64,000 nucleotides of DNA from Mauremys mutica (taxonomy: Eukaryota; Chordata; Testudines; Geoemydidae), in NCBI RefSeq assembly GCF_020497125.1, contig NC_059087.1:17703925-17767924 (forward strand), read 5' to 3'. Positions 1-11,400 of this stretch are shown here, in pieces (within the stretch, counting starts at the first letter, position 1; each line of letters begins with the position of its first letter). The notes beneath the pieces were generated by a model. It worked only from the letters and a program-made list of their open reading frames with translations. It was not told the origin of the DNA and did no database searches. The position numbers and the translations under genes are program-made.

Positions 1-1690
1 CTCGACATCTTCTATGCACCATCGTCAGCCCTGGTAGCCCTCTCTCTAAATGAAGCACTATTAGAATCTGCTAAGTCTATCTGGCAGACTCCTGCTACTG
101 CACCCCCTGTTGGCTAAAAGCCCATTGGAAAAGTATTGTCCCAGCTAGGGGCTTGAGTTTTTATTTTCCCACCCCACACCAAATTCTTTAGTCGTGGATG
201 CAGTGAATGAGCATCATAGACAACACCATTCAAAGACTACATCTAATGACAAGGAGCACAAACTCTTGAACCTTACTTTTCTGCTACTCTGCAATTCCAA
301 TTGCTAATAATCAGGTGATTCTGGCAAAATATAATCACATTAATTATACAAAGTTTACCTCATTTATTGAATATCTGCTACAAGGGCACAAAGAACAGTT
401 TCAAGCCATCATTGCAGAAGAGCAGCTCTTGGCTAGAACAATGCTGCAAGCTTCTCCATGTGTGGCTGATATGGCAGCTCGTTCCAGTGTTATAGTTATA
501 GTAATGCACAGGGCATCATGACTTCATTCCTCATGATTTGCCTCTGATGTCCAGAACTTCCCTTTTATGATCTAAAGTTATTCAGTGACAGCACGCATAA
601 TGACAAACAACAGGGACAATGTGAACTATATAAGTTGGCAAAGAGGAGCGAGACCCCCTTCCCTCTCTGCTAAGGCCGTGAAATTTTGGAACTCATGCAT
701 AGGCCTCGATGTCCTGATCTTGGCAGTCTACCTACCCGGTCTCCAAAACACCATAGCCAACAATTTTAGCAGGCACTTCACTCAGGATTACGAGTGGGAA
801 CTAGACAAATCTTTAGATATTTTTTACCTGGGGATTTCTGAAAACAGATCTTTTCACCACCATAGCTGATCAGAAGTCTGAGCAGTTCTGTTCAAGGGGA
901 GGCTTGGGTCACCTCTCTCTGGGGATGCCTTTTTTCTTCTTCAAGGCGAAGAATCTCCTAGATGCATTTCCGTTGCTGCCACTGATCCTCAGGGTCCTAA
1001 ACAGAATCGGTCAGGACAAAGCCACAGTCATCTTGATTGGATCAACCTGGCTGAGACAGATGCTTTCCTTACCTTCTTCACCTCTTTTCCTGACCAACCA
1101 TTGATCTTCTGCTGATGCCTAGTCTTTTCTCACACCGGACTCAGGAAATGTCCTTTAACCCACCCTGAACCTGCTGCAGCTCAAGGCCTAGTAGCTAGAT
1201 GGTTCTCAGAGTAAGAACTGTCTTGGTACACAGAGATCCAGGAGGTTCTGCTGAACAGTAGAAAAGATTCATCTTCAGGAATGGAAAAGGTTTTTCCACT
1301 GTTGTGCTCATTGTAGTTTGTCTCCTATTGATGCTCCCATCTCTGAGCTGTTAGGATACTTATTAACTCTAAAGAAAGGAGGACTTATCTTTGAGTTCCG
1401 TTAAAGTTCAACTAGCTAGTATTACAGTATTCCATTCTCCAGCACAAAGCTTCTTGATATTTACTCACCCTGCAATGTTAAGATTTACAAATGGTTTATT
1501 GAACCTCTTCCATAATGTTAGACACCCTACTCCCTCCTGGGACTTAAATTTAGTTCTCAATACTTTGACAAAGCCACCCTTTGAGCCGTTAGCAATTTGC
1601 CCACTTCTGAATCTTTCCATGAAAACCCCATTCCTAGTGGCTAGTATCTCTGCCGGAAGGGTTGGAGGACTCGACATATTTCAGCGTTGA
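1..1690 (+). mobile_element. Degenerate DIRS-like retrotransposon (gag, RNase H and tyrosine recombinase remnants)
   Basis: Three blocks of broken coding sequence on the + strand lie in the order expected for a DIRS element. About 1-525 reads as a gag-like protein in several frames, including a stretch at 315-521 (KYNHINYTKFTSFIEYL). About 585-870 reads as the end of a reverse transcriptase/RNase H region (YLPGLQNTIANNFSRHF resembles the PGxxNxxADxLSR box). About 905-1690 reads as the end of pol and the tyrosine recombinase region (VLNRIGQDKATVILI, then PPFEPLAICPL). Most of the reverse transcriptase is missing between 525 and 585, and stops and frameshifts are frequent, so the copy is dead. 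The left end is cut by the window. The family call rests on remembered similarity to reptile DIRS proteins; a gypsy-type element is the main alternative. Confidence 0.65.
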
Positions 1691-2121
1691 GTCTTTGTTC
1701 ACAATGGCCTCTTAATGAGTGTTCTCTCTCAACAGGATCTAAGTTTTAGTTATAAATAAACCTGCACAGAAGAGGAAAAAAGTAAAATTTGTGTTCTCTG
1801 GGTTCTTTATTATTTTATAAAGATAATCTGAAAGGCTTAAAGTGTTTTACAAAAGAGTTCTCTCCTGTTGGTTTCTTAGATTACAAAATATTCAGATTTT
1901 GTCTACTTCGTTTTTCTTGGAAGTCTGTGGATGACTGGACACTAGTAGGATTATGATCTCAGATTCCAAGCAAGTGAAATCTGATTAAATCAGAGGAAAG
2001 TGATTTTTAATTTTGGTGGTTTGGTCCTCTTTTGGGGGGTGAGGGGAGAAAATACTTATATTCAACACCATCTATTTGAGGTAAAAAAAATTATTGCTCC
2101 ATTTCTCTGAGTCCTCTAAAG

Positions 2122-2495
2122 CAGTGGTTTTCAACTAGGGGTACGTATACCCCCAGATGTACACACACAGGTCTTTCAGGGGGTACATCAACTCGTCTAG
2201 ATATTGGCCTAGTTTTACAACAGGCTACATAAAAAGCACTAGTGAAATCAGTACAAACTAAAATTTCATACAGACAATGACTTGTTTATACTGCTCTATA
2301 TACTGTACACTGAAATGTAAGTACAATATTTATATTATAATTATGTGGTAAAAATGAGAAAGTAAGCCATTTTTCAGTAATAGTGTGCTGATTTTGTAAG
2401 CAAGTAGTTTTTAAGTGAGGTGAAACTTGGGGATATGCAAGACAGATCAGAGTCCTGAAAGGGGCACAGTAGTCTGGAAAGGTTGAGAGCCACTG
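2122..2495. mobile_element. Non-autonomous hAT element with 8-bp target duplication
   Basis: The left end CAGTGGTTTTCAACTA and the right end GGTTGAGAGCCACTG form inverted repeats. They are flanked by a perfect 8-bp duplication CTCTAAAG (2114-2121 and 2496-2503), which is diagnostic of the hAT superfamily. The interior is AT-rich and has no open reading frame. A second copy of the family lies in the opposite orientation at 45958-46259. Confidence 0.9.
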
Positions 2496-2503
2496 CTCTA
2501 AAG

Positions 2504-3497
2504 GAGGAGGTGTCCAGCAAAATCAGGGAATAGTAGATTTGACATTCCTGATATTTTTATGCTTAAAAAAGATCAAGCGGGGAAGGGTGGAGAATAAAAT
2601 CCTTCAGGCCTGATTTATACATGATATACAATCAAAATGGGGTAAAACCATTTTTCCCTTTGTAGGTTTCCTTTAAAAGCAATTCTGGAACCACTTTTTG
2701 AACCACTGCTACTGTGCTTGTAAGATTGGTCACTGAGCTCTTAATATTTAGTGGCCATAATTCTGGCCTGAAGAGCAGGAAGTGGGTGGCTTTCTGCAAA
2801 TCTGATCAAACATTCAGGTTTTTTTCTAAAATGCTTGTTGCATTTTCCCATGGATTCAATCTCAAATACCAGTTCCAATTCTCACTCTTGATTTCTCCCT
2901 CTGCAGCTATTGTGTGTGAGGAAGGAGAGGTGTGTACTGTCCCATACTCCTTCAAATAGTTTGTTTATTTTCAGATCATTTTTTAAATTTTATTTTTTGA
3001 CTGTGCACTTTTGGAAACTCTGAAGGCCGCTATATGCCTAGTGAGAACTGCCATTCACAGATCTAGCTGATTACTTGGGGAAATTTCCTTGCCTGGAATC
3101 ATAATCACAAACTTCAATGAAAAAGGTGGGTTTGCAGATTAACATCAATACCGAACAAACGTGCAGGTAACTGTATATCTTCTATAGAAAGTCACTGATG
3201 TAAGAACTACAAGGTAAAAATACATTGAAATGGGAAATTTCCTTCTGTCTGTTTTTGTACCTTTTGGAAATCTCTCTGATCTCTGCAGGCATTCTTTTGG
3301 AGTTTGCCTTAGTAGTTGTGGCTACTGGCTATTAGCCCAGCAGCCATGAGAGTAGCTTTTTGTGCAAAATAACAACTTGGATTTGTGTGGAAATCAGTAA
3401 AGAAATTAATAAATATGTCTTAATATAACTAACCCGAAAAATTAAATGGCTAACACATGAACAGATAGGAGAAAATTAATCTACCTTAAGGTATGCA
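2504..3497. other. Intergenic DNA, nothing recognised
   Basis: This is AT-rich upstream sequence. Short open frames are present but have no coding character, and I see no RNA gene or clear repeat. Confidence 0.5.
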
Positions 3498-3735
3498 GTG
3501 GCGGGGGTCTAGGTTGGATATTAGGAAAAACTATTTCACTAGGAGAGTGGTGAAGCACTGGAATGGGTTACCTAGGGAGGTGGTGGAATTTCCTTCCTTA
3601 GAGGTTTTTAAGGTCAGGCTTGACAAAGCCCTGGCTGGGATGATTTAGTTGGGGTTGGTCCTGCTTTGAGCAGGGGGTTGGACTAGATGACCTCCTGAGG
3701 TCCCTTCCAACCCTGATATTCTGTGATTCTGTATG
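3498..3735 (+). mobile_element. CR1 LINE 3' end
   Basis: The segment reads as the 3' end of a CR1 element. It contains GGTTGGATATTAGGAAAAAC, then GTTGGACTAGATGACCTCCT, GGTCCCTTCCAACCCTGATA and a terminal TTCTGTGATTCTGTA tail of the ATTCTRTG repeat type. CR1 is the dominant LINE of turtles, birds and crocodilians. The copy is 5'-truncated, as is usual. Confidence 0.9.
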
Positions 3736-5029
3736 TGCCTAATGCTCATTCATGGGAATTTAGTGTAGGAATCAAGACAATAGTCTTCAAAGTGGAAAAA
3801 TCTGAACAGGGTCAATGTTGTGGCAGCATATGAAACAATCTGGAAACGGGAAATTTAAAGGCTATATATTTGTCAAAACCAAACCTGGATCTATACAGCT
3901 TTAGAATTTTGAGGTGTTTAAGATCCAGAACTTTATCTGTTAGCTTAGGCCTGTCTATGCTAAAGGTCTTACTCAGTACTGAAGGTGAACTTCCCATGTA
4001 GGGCACGTTTACTGCTGAGCCCAGCATCTGCAGTCTTTACAAATTCTTGAGACATAGCTTGAGAGACTGTCAAGTAGTTTGGGCCCAAAACTAATCAAGT
4101 TTTTATATGTTTTAAGGCCTGTTTTCTGGGGTTTATCATCTTCAATACATAAATAGCTTTTATGAATCCATTATTTGGTTGAAAATGGGGAAAAAAATAC
4201 CCACACACCTACGTAGGACCTAATGTATTCAATACACTGAGCATATGTTAATTGAAAACAATCCCGAGAGCTATGCTCACCCTGGCTACCAATGAGGAAA
4301 TAACTGAATTGGATCCGTGGGAGAAGAAAATTAGAGGAAGTAATTCAATGTTAAGAGTTCTAAGAGGGTGTCAGATAATGCAGAGTAAAAATTAAACTAA
4401 TTTTTAAGAGTGCCTCTGTGTCCTTTTAATTTACTAGATCATAATTTTGTATTGTTAGTCAACCACTGATCAGGGATTGTCTGAAATTTGCTGTCATTTT
4501 TGTTAAATTTTAATTCTCAAACTACAAATTGTTTATGTACAAAAATTTCAAACATTTTCATTTTTAGATTCAAAACATTTTTTTGGAAATCAAGAAATTG
4601 TTTTTAACCCTGAATGTAAGTATAGAAGTACAATAAATGTGATAAAGGTGATATGAGCACTAGTAATCTATATGCTGTAGAAGTGGGCTGGCAAATGACT
4701 GCGGCCAACTTGTAAAAAGTACAAATTGACTTCATTCTGAACTAGACTATAGGAGCTGAGCTGGAAACAATGATGTTTCCTTTAAACAAGTAGAAGTCTC
4801 CTATCTTTCAATACTGCTGTAATATAAGGAAATTTGTGACAAAGTTCTGAGCATTTCTTAACACTAAAATGTAAGAAAACTTGTCTGAAAACAATCAAAG
4901 ATCACACATTCAATTTATGGTAAATCACTAAATTACAGAGCACAAACACTTTAATATTTAATTCAGTAACAAGCTACCATAATTATGCAAGAATGGATTG
5001 ATTAGATAGAGGAAAACCACAGAACTGGA
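3736..5029. other. Intergenic DNA, nothing recognised
   Basis: This is AT-rich sequence with no supportable gene. The short minus-strand open frame at 3812-4027 has no recognisable domain and I do not call it. Confidence 0.5.
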
Positions 5030-5225
5030 TTAAGGAGACCAGAGATCTGTTCCTGGCTCCTCAACAAACTTCCTGTGAGGTTTTAGTTAGGTCACTAGCC
5101 TCTGGGCCTCATTTCCTCATGGGTAAAAAGAACAATACTTACATGATCTTCTTCACAGGTGTCCAGATAAAATAAATGTATGAATGTTTCTGAAATACAT
5201 TGGAGATGCTCTCCTCTAATTTTAG
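5030..5225 (-). repeat. MIR-like (CORE-SINE) remnant
   Basis: The order of short blocks matches the reverse strand of a MIR/CORE-SINE: TTCCTGGCTCC, then TTAGGTCACTAGCCTCTGGG, CTCATTTCCTCATGGGTAAA, and an ending near AATACATTGGAGATGCTC. It is strongly decayed, so the family is a best guess. Confidence 0.55.
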
Positions 5226-5842
5226 GTATTTCTAAGGCAACACAAGTTGGTATCTAAATGCCTATTTAATCTTGGCAAGAACGCAAAGTATTATAGTAAT
5301 GATGTGGATTTTGGTGGGTAAATATCCTTTAAGTATGTTTAATTGTATGTTGTTGTGAGTTGCAGTGGGTTGTACATATAGACTAACATGTACAAGTTAG
5401 GCTTTCACCACATGATACTTACCCAATAATTAAATAGCTACTAAGAAAATGATGAGGAATTGTGAAACTCAATATTTTATTGAAAGATGTTAATCTGGCA
5501 TTCAAGTCTTTCCTCAGTGCATATTTAGTAATTAATTTATTGCATTTCCTTTAGAATATGTAGATTTGGATGCAAGGAAGTAACTTGATCACAACTAACT
5601 AGCATTTTAAATCAGTCCTATGAATGTAAAAAACTATTAGAGAGAGATATTTCCTGTATCACAAACCAGCTATAAGAGATGACACAAAATTCTTTAGAAA
5701 ACTCACCCTATAAGTGAATCTGACCAACTATTATAAGTACATGCTGCAGCTGGAGGACCTAAGGCACAGCACAAACTTCAGTATGTTATGTGGGATTTGG
5801 TGGAATTTATGTCAGCACTTTAGGCTTGCTAACTGTCTAATC

Positions 5843-6128
5843 CAGGGGTCGGCAACCTTTCAGAACTGGTGTGACGAGTCTTCATTTATTCACACTCATT
5901 GAAGGTTTTGCGTGCCAGTAACACATTTTAATGTTTTTAGAAGGTCTCTTTCTATAATATATAACTAAACTATTGTTGTATCTAAAATAAATAAGGGTTT
6001 TAAAATGTTTAAGAAGCTTCATTTAAAATTAAATTAATATGCAGAGCCCCCCCAGACCGGTGGCCAGGACCCAGGCAGTGTGAGTGCCACTGAAAATCAG
6101 CTCGTGTGCCGCAGCTTGCCTACCCCTG
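5843..6128. mobile_element. Non-autonomous hAT element with 8-bp target duplication
   Basis: The ends are CAGGGGTCGGCAACCTTTCA on the left and TTGCCTACCCCTG on the right. An exact 8-bp duplication GTCTAATC flanks them (5835-5842 and 6129-6136). The interior has no ORF. The same family occurs in the opposite orientation at 52219-52525. Confidence 0.92.
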
Positions 6129-6136
6129 GTCTAATC

Positions 6137-6897
6137 ACACAAATGCAAAACCCTTGCCTGGCCCCCTGCCCTTCTCCGAGGCAGTGCCCTACTCACTCCA
6201 TTCCCCCCGCTCCCCAACGCTCGCTTTCCCCCACCTTCACTCACTTTCACCAGGCTGGGGCAGAGGTTTGGAGTGTGGCAGGGGGGTCTGGGCTGAGCCT
6301 GGGGTAGGGGGTTGGGCACAGGAAGGGGTGCAGAGTGCAAGCTCTGGGAGGGAGTTTGGGTGCAGGAGGGGGCAGGGGGCAGGGGTTGGGGTGCAGAGTG
6401 CAGGCTTTGGGAGGGGGCTCAGGGTTGGGGTGTGGGCTCTGGCTGGGCGGTACTTACCTTGGGTGGCCCTGGTTGGCTGTACAGCAGGGCACCCAAAGTA
6501 AGTGGGACGAGGGGGGGGGGCTCTGTGCTGCATCTAGAAGCGGCTGGTGCCTTCCTGCAGCTCCTGGAGAGGGGGCCAGGAGCCTCTGCACTGTTACCCC
6601 TGCCTGCAGGCGCAGGCACTGCCCCCACAGCTCCCATGATTGGCCGCAGTTCCTGGCCAACGGGAGCTGCGGATTGGTGCTCAGTGCATAGGCAGTGCAC
6701 AGAGACCCCTGTCCCCAGTAGGGGCCAAAGGGTGTGCCAGTTGCTTCCAGGAGTGGCAGGGAGCCTGCCTTAGCCCCGCTCCTCAGCCGGACTTTTAGCA
6801 GTCTAAAATCTCCCAGGGTTGGCTTCAGTAGCCTCAGGGAGATGGAGCCCAATTCTGGGAGACTCCCGGCGCAACCAGGAGGGTTGGCAACCCTACA
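6137..6897 (-). repeat. GC-rich transposon-derived repeat block
   Basis: This purine-rich block carries loose direct repeats such as GGGTGCAGAGTGCAGGCT. It ends at GGAGGGTTGGCAACCCTACA, whose reverse complement looks like the terminal repeat of a common reptile interspersed element. Several overlapping open frames cross it on both strands, but these follow from base composition. The left boundary abuts the hAT target duplication and is not certain. Confidence 0.4.
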
Positions 6898-7764
6898 GCA
6901 CCTACATACTAGGGTGACAGCCATGTTAGAATTGCAAATCACATAACTGCAAATTCAAAATGGAAAGCAGTTTATAGACTAACTTTTGGGAGTGAGAGGA
7001 GGAGCGTCTGCTTGACTGTGAAGATAAATACTGAAAACTGGATTCTAGTCTACATTACTTTGAGTCAGGCTGGGCTTGGAATAGCTGTTATGGATTCTAT
7101 AATTAGCATATTTTAAAAGTATCCTTCACTTTTGAAGTAATGATTGTGGAATAGTGAAAAACTGACCAGAGTTTGAGCTGCAATGGGAAAGCTTTGCTAT
7201 GATGAAGGCAAACAAAGAAAACAGGAGACCGGGGTTATGATATGAGTGAGGTGTCTGTTGGCCAACACAAGCTTTGTTTTGTTTGTGAAAGCAGGTTTTA
7301 ATGTTCCACTAATCTCCTTATCCCCTACCCCGAAGACCCATAAAGCAAACCTCATTTTAGGACAAGCTGCTAAAGAGTATGACACCCAGGGGGAGGGGAA
7401 GGCTAGGCCAACCTCCAGCTGTAGAGTTGACCCCAGTTTGGCTATTTCTACTTATTGCCTAACTTTCAAAGAAAACGCCTTGTAGGCGGAGCTTAATGCA
7501 GGACGGTGGTTTTAGCTTCGGGGGAGTGGTGTATAGCTGGTGCGCGAGGTGGGTGTGGGCTTATGGTGGGAAACTAGATTCAGCTTTAAACATGGAGAGA
7601 GTAAATTCTCTCTCCTCTTCGCATTTTCTCTTCAATCTCCACACACGGTTTTGCGTTCTGCCAACACATTCATTGTTCTCTCCTGTTTGTTAGGCTGTCC
7701 TTGGTTCGTTATTACAGTTACTGTAGGGAGCTCTCTCTACCTTTCATAACAGCAACGGTTTAAC
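6898..7764. other. Intergenic DNA upstream of the promoter
   Basis: No gene or clear repeat is seen. Short open frames on both strands here overlap each other and have no domain. Confidence 0.45.
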
Positions 7765-7874
7765 ATGCATCCGACAAAGCTTATGCTCCCAAACGTCTGT
7801 TAGTCTATAAGGTGCCACAAGACTCTTTGCTGCTTTTACAGATCCAGGCTAACACGGCTCCCCCTCTGATACTT
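7765..7874 (+). repeat. Penelope-type repeat fragment with stem II of the hammerhead-like motif deleted
   Basis: The segment reads AAAGCTTATGCTCCCAAACG, then GTTAGTCTATAAGGTGCCAC and CAGGCTAACACGGCT, ending near CTCTGATAC. It is the same family as 34236-34330. Here the first block is CATCCGACAAAGCTTATG, so the helix between CTGACGA and GAAAGC in the other copy is missing. Assignment to Penelope-like elements is inference. Confidence 0.55.
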
Positions 7875-8303
7875 GGTTTAACAGTTGTTATATTAATAGG
7901 ATCGACAGCTGGACAGAAGAGGTTTGTGTTTTCTAGAAACAGCCCCCCCGCCCCCTTCCTTCACTCCATTGCCCAGCGGTTTGGAAACTACACCAGGCTC
8001 TTTCCTCTCCCCGGTTACTGCCTGTCCCGCGGAGCGGGGCTGCTTCTCCAGCCTGCAGGAGAGATTTCAGACCTAGGTCACAGCGGGTGATGCTCAGCGG
8101 TGAGTAGCTGCACTGCCTGGCTCCTAGCTCCGGTCCCTCGCGCACCGCAGCCCAGGTGCCCCTTCTCCCAGCACCGCAGACTCGCTGGGCCAGGACACAG
8201 AACTCTCCCCAACAGCCAGGGGAGGGAGTAGAAGGAGCGGCCGGAACGGTACGTGGGGCGCCCTGGTTCTCCGGGGGGGCAGTTTAGCGGCGCGCGCCGA
8301 TCT

Positions 8304-8312
8304 ACCGGAAGT
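8304..8312 (+). promoter_or_regulatory. ETS/GABP-type site
   Basis: ACCGGAAGT matches the ETS-family consensus and lies 138 bp upstream of the PPIL2 start codon in the CpG island. Confidence 0.55.
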
Positions 8313-8449
8313 CGCTGTGGTGCTCGGGAGAGCCGGCTCGGCCCTTGAGGAGCCGCCGGCCGGAGCTAGGTGGTCCGCCCCAGCTTGGGGTCCCCCCGTT
8401 GGTCGGGGCGCGTCTCCTGTGCCGGGGGAGAGCTGGAGCCGCCGCCGCC

Positions 8450-8481
8450 ATGGGGAAGAGGCAGCACCAGAAGGATAAGAT
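8450..8481 (+). CDS. PPIL2: PPIL2 coding exon 1
   Basis: It encodes the basic N-terminus MGKRQHQKDK plus two bases of the next codon. The donor GTGAGT starts at 8482. The start codon sits in GCCGCCGCCATGG inside the CpG island. The 5' UTR extends upstream for an unknown distance. Confidence 0.95.
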
Positions 8482-11400
8482 GTGAGTGTGTGAGGGGGGG
8501 ACTGTCCTGGCGGGGCTCGGCCCTGGCCGCCCCCGTGGAAGCCGCTCGGGGAAGGTGGCCGGGCCTGGTTTCCCCAATCGCCCCGCCCAAGCTGCTGCAC
8601 CCCCGCGCGTCCCGCCCTGCGTTACAGGCGCTGGGTGTCCGAGCCGGCGCCCCTCGGCCCGGGAGAGCCCGTGCGTGCGGCGCCGCCGGAACGCAGCTGC
8701 CTCTGGGGCAGCCCGATAGGCCGCGGGCGGGTCCTCTGAGCCAGTGGCCGGCAGAGCCGACCCCTTCCTCTCCCACGTAGGTGCTGCATGGGTAGAGCAG
8801 GCAGGACCAGGGTCTAGGCCAGGGGTTCTCAAACTTTTGTACTGGCGACCCCTCTCACATAACAAGTCTCAGAGTGTGATTTCCTTTAAATTAAAAGCAT
8901 TTTTATATATTTAACACCATTATAAATGCTGGAGGCAAAGCAGGGTTTGGGTTGGAGGCTGACAACTCACAAACCTCCATGTAATAACCTTGTGACCCTC
9001 CTGAAGGGGTCCTGACTCCCAGTTTGAGAACCCCTGGTCTGGGCACAATCCAATGAATGACGATGGCGCAGTGAAATAATCTTCAGGTTTAAAAGACAGT
9101 CAGGCTTTGTCAACACTGGCAAGCGAAAGACAAAACTTTTGTTGTTCAGAGGTGTTTAAAGAAACCCTCCCCCTGCTTGTTGTGGGTGGAAGTTTTTTGT
9201 CTCTCCTGCGGACAAACTGTGGCTACACTGCACGCCTTTTAGTGGCACGGTTGTAGCGGCATAACCATGTCACTAAAAGCTGTGTAGTGTAGGCACAGCC
9301 TTAGAGCTTGTCTACATGGGGACATCTGGGAAAGTTAATACGAATTAACTAAAGGTGTGAATTTGAAGTTACACCACTTAAATCTGCATGTCAACAGAAC
9401 ACCCTCATTTAGTCAGAATTAGAGTGGCCTTAATTTGGATTACTGGCCTTTACTCTCCCAGGTTCAGAAATGGCTAGGTAGGATCAAGAGCTTGTCTGCT
9501 TTACAAATACTGTGTGCAAGCTCACAGCTTGGGCATGGGTTGGGCTATCTGTATTACACAATTAAAAAAAAAAGTTTGGTAGGGAAAATTACGAAACAAC
9601 AGCTGTATTAGGGAGCTGTGGGTCAGCCTTGGTCCTTGAGCTCCCAAGCTTAAAGCACAGTTCCCTGATTTGGTTGTGGAATTATGCTTTCCCGTCCATG
9701 GTGACAATAAAATAAAATCGTGTTATAACATGGATGTCACTACCTCTGTTAGGATATGGTGACAGCACACTCTTGTTTTCTTATTATTGTGGTATTGCGC
9801 AAAGGCCCTGTTCTGGATATTAGGAAGACCAAGGTATGACACCTAGTATCAGTGTTGGTTAATACTGGGTGAAGGTGTGAAAAAGTCAGCTAACTAAGAA
9901 TGTTTAACATCTCTTATTAATAAAACTTTTTAAGTTGGAAAAGTCATCAATTTCCGCTAAATATAGTTAGTGTTGTAGTGTGATGTTTTAAGCATTAACA
10001 CCCCCCCCCCTTTACTTTTTAGGTACATAACATGTGCAGAATACACGCACTTTTATGGAGGAAAGAAATCAGGTAAATGGTTTAAAGTTGCTGTGTTTTC
10101 TTTCTATATTAATTCTTGTGACTGTTTCTATATTTTATGTGTATGTTCACACTTCAGTGTTGATGTCTCCTTCCCCTTACTTCCTTATTCTGCTCTCATC
10201 GAAGTTGTGAATGACCTTCTCTTGACTAGGTCTCAAGGCCTACTTACCATGCTACCCCCTTCTCCTTTCTGCTGTCTTTATAGTTGATTAAATTCCATTG
10301 TTGTCAGTGTGGATTTTAAAAAGAGAGAAGGAAGAGATTTAAAAAAAAAAGGATAATGTGATTGTAAAACCACAAAAATTGGGGGAGAAGGGGAAACGGG
10401 CCAAGGAGTATCTCAACTAATTTAAAAGCTTGCCTTTTTCTAACTCTTCCGGTTTCATTTGTGGCGCAGACTTGAGGTTTGCACTACACTGGTTTGTGAA
10501 GTTTTGATTTTTGTTACTGTTTCACAAGATTTAGACTATTTGTCTTTGTCAGGAGCAAATTACTACTTGACATATCAAAAACAGTTATTTCCAAATATAG
10601 ATCACATAGGATTAATAATAAGTATCAGAAACACTTTTACTGCCCCAAATACTCTGGATTTATGCAAGTTATTTTGCTTTTTGTTTTTGTAAACAGATAT
10701 TCCACAAGCAAATTTTAGACGTTTATCTTTTGATCACTGCAGGTAAGATATAAAAAAAAAATATTTTTTGTCTTGAGTCCTTAACCAGATCATGTTTCCT
10801 GTAGTGGTAGGTAGAGCAGACAGACATCAGGGAAAGTAACTATCGTTCCTTAATGTGACACCAACAAAATTTCAGCAAGGATTGAAATTTGTTTTGACTC
10901 CATGAAGCCCAGTGTCTGAGAGGTTGTATGTAATAACTGTAAAGTTTGGAAGGAATATATAAACTGTAAAATTTGCAAAGAATTAACATGCAAAGTTCAA
11001 ATAAGTTCATACTTCTAAAATTCTAGACTTGATGCTCATATTGTTCCCCTTCACTGTGTTTTAGATCCTTGATCTGTCCTGCATCACTTAGAGCCAATGA
11101 TTAAGTTGCAAGGGCCTTTCACATCTTAGTTCTTCGTGCTTAGAATTTACTTCTTGCTGATGAAACGCAGATGCTAGAATGAAAGAAATGAAGATGCAGT
11201 ATCAAAGTCCCACATAGTCAGCTGTAAGTTGCAAGGCTCACTTTATGTTCACCCATGTAGACCTGGGTTTAGGGCTCAAAGAGAAGCTAATGATATTTGC
11301 TAGGTTAGTATTGTGACTTTCCAGGTGACGTTGATAAATCTGAAATAAATGTGTACCTTTCCCTAGTTTATCTCTGCAACCATTCGAATATCCAGTTTGC

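Larger units (their letters stand above)
7960..8790 (+). promoter_or_regulatory. PPIL2: CpG-island promoter of PPIL2
   Basis: GC content and CpG density rise sharply here against AT-rich flanks, and the island covers the first coding exon. ACCGGAAGT at 8304-8312 is a consensus ETS/GABP site of the kind common in housekeeping CpG-island promoters. No TATA box is evident. The transcription start is probably between the ETS site and the ATG at 8450, but the sequence cannot fix it. The open frames that run through the island on both strands reflect its lack of stop codons. Confidence 0.75.
8482..10022 (+). other. PPIL2 intron 1
   Basis: The 1541-bp intron runs from GTGAGT to a C/T-rich tract ending in TTTTTTAG. 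It contains a hAT element (8820-9036) and a Harbinger-like MITE (9103-9300). A possible further MITE end (GAGCTTGTCTACATGGGG) starts near 9304. Confidence 0.85.

Noticed and set aside
6080..6946. Overlapping frames of up to 162 codons on both strands
   Set aside because: The block is low-complexity, GC-rich repeat DNA; frames overlap on several phases with no domain.
8124..8865. Several overlapping open frames of 130-190 codons across the PPIL2 promoter
   Set aside because: They lie on both strands of a CpG island where stop codons are rare, and they overlap the true first exon. No domain is visible.
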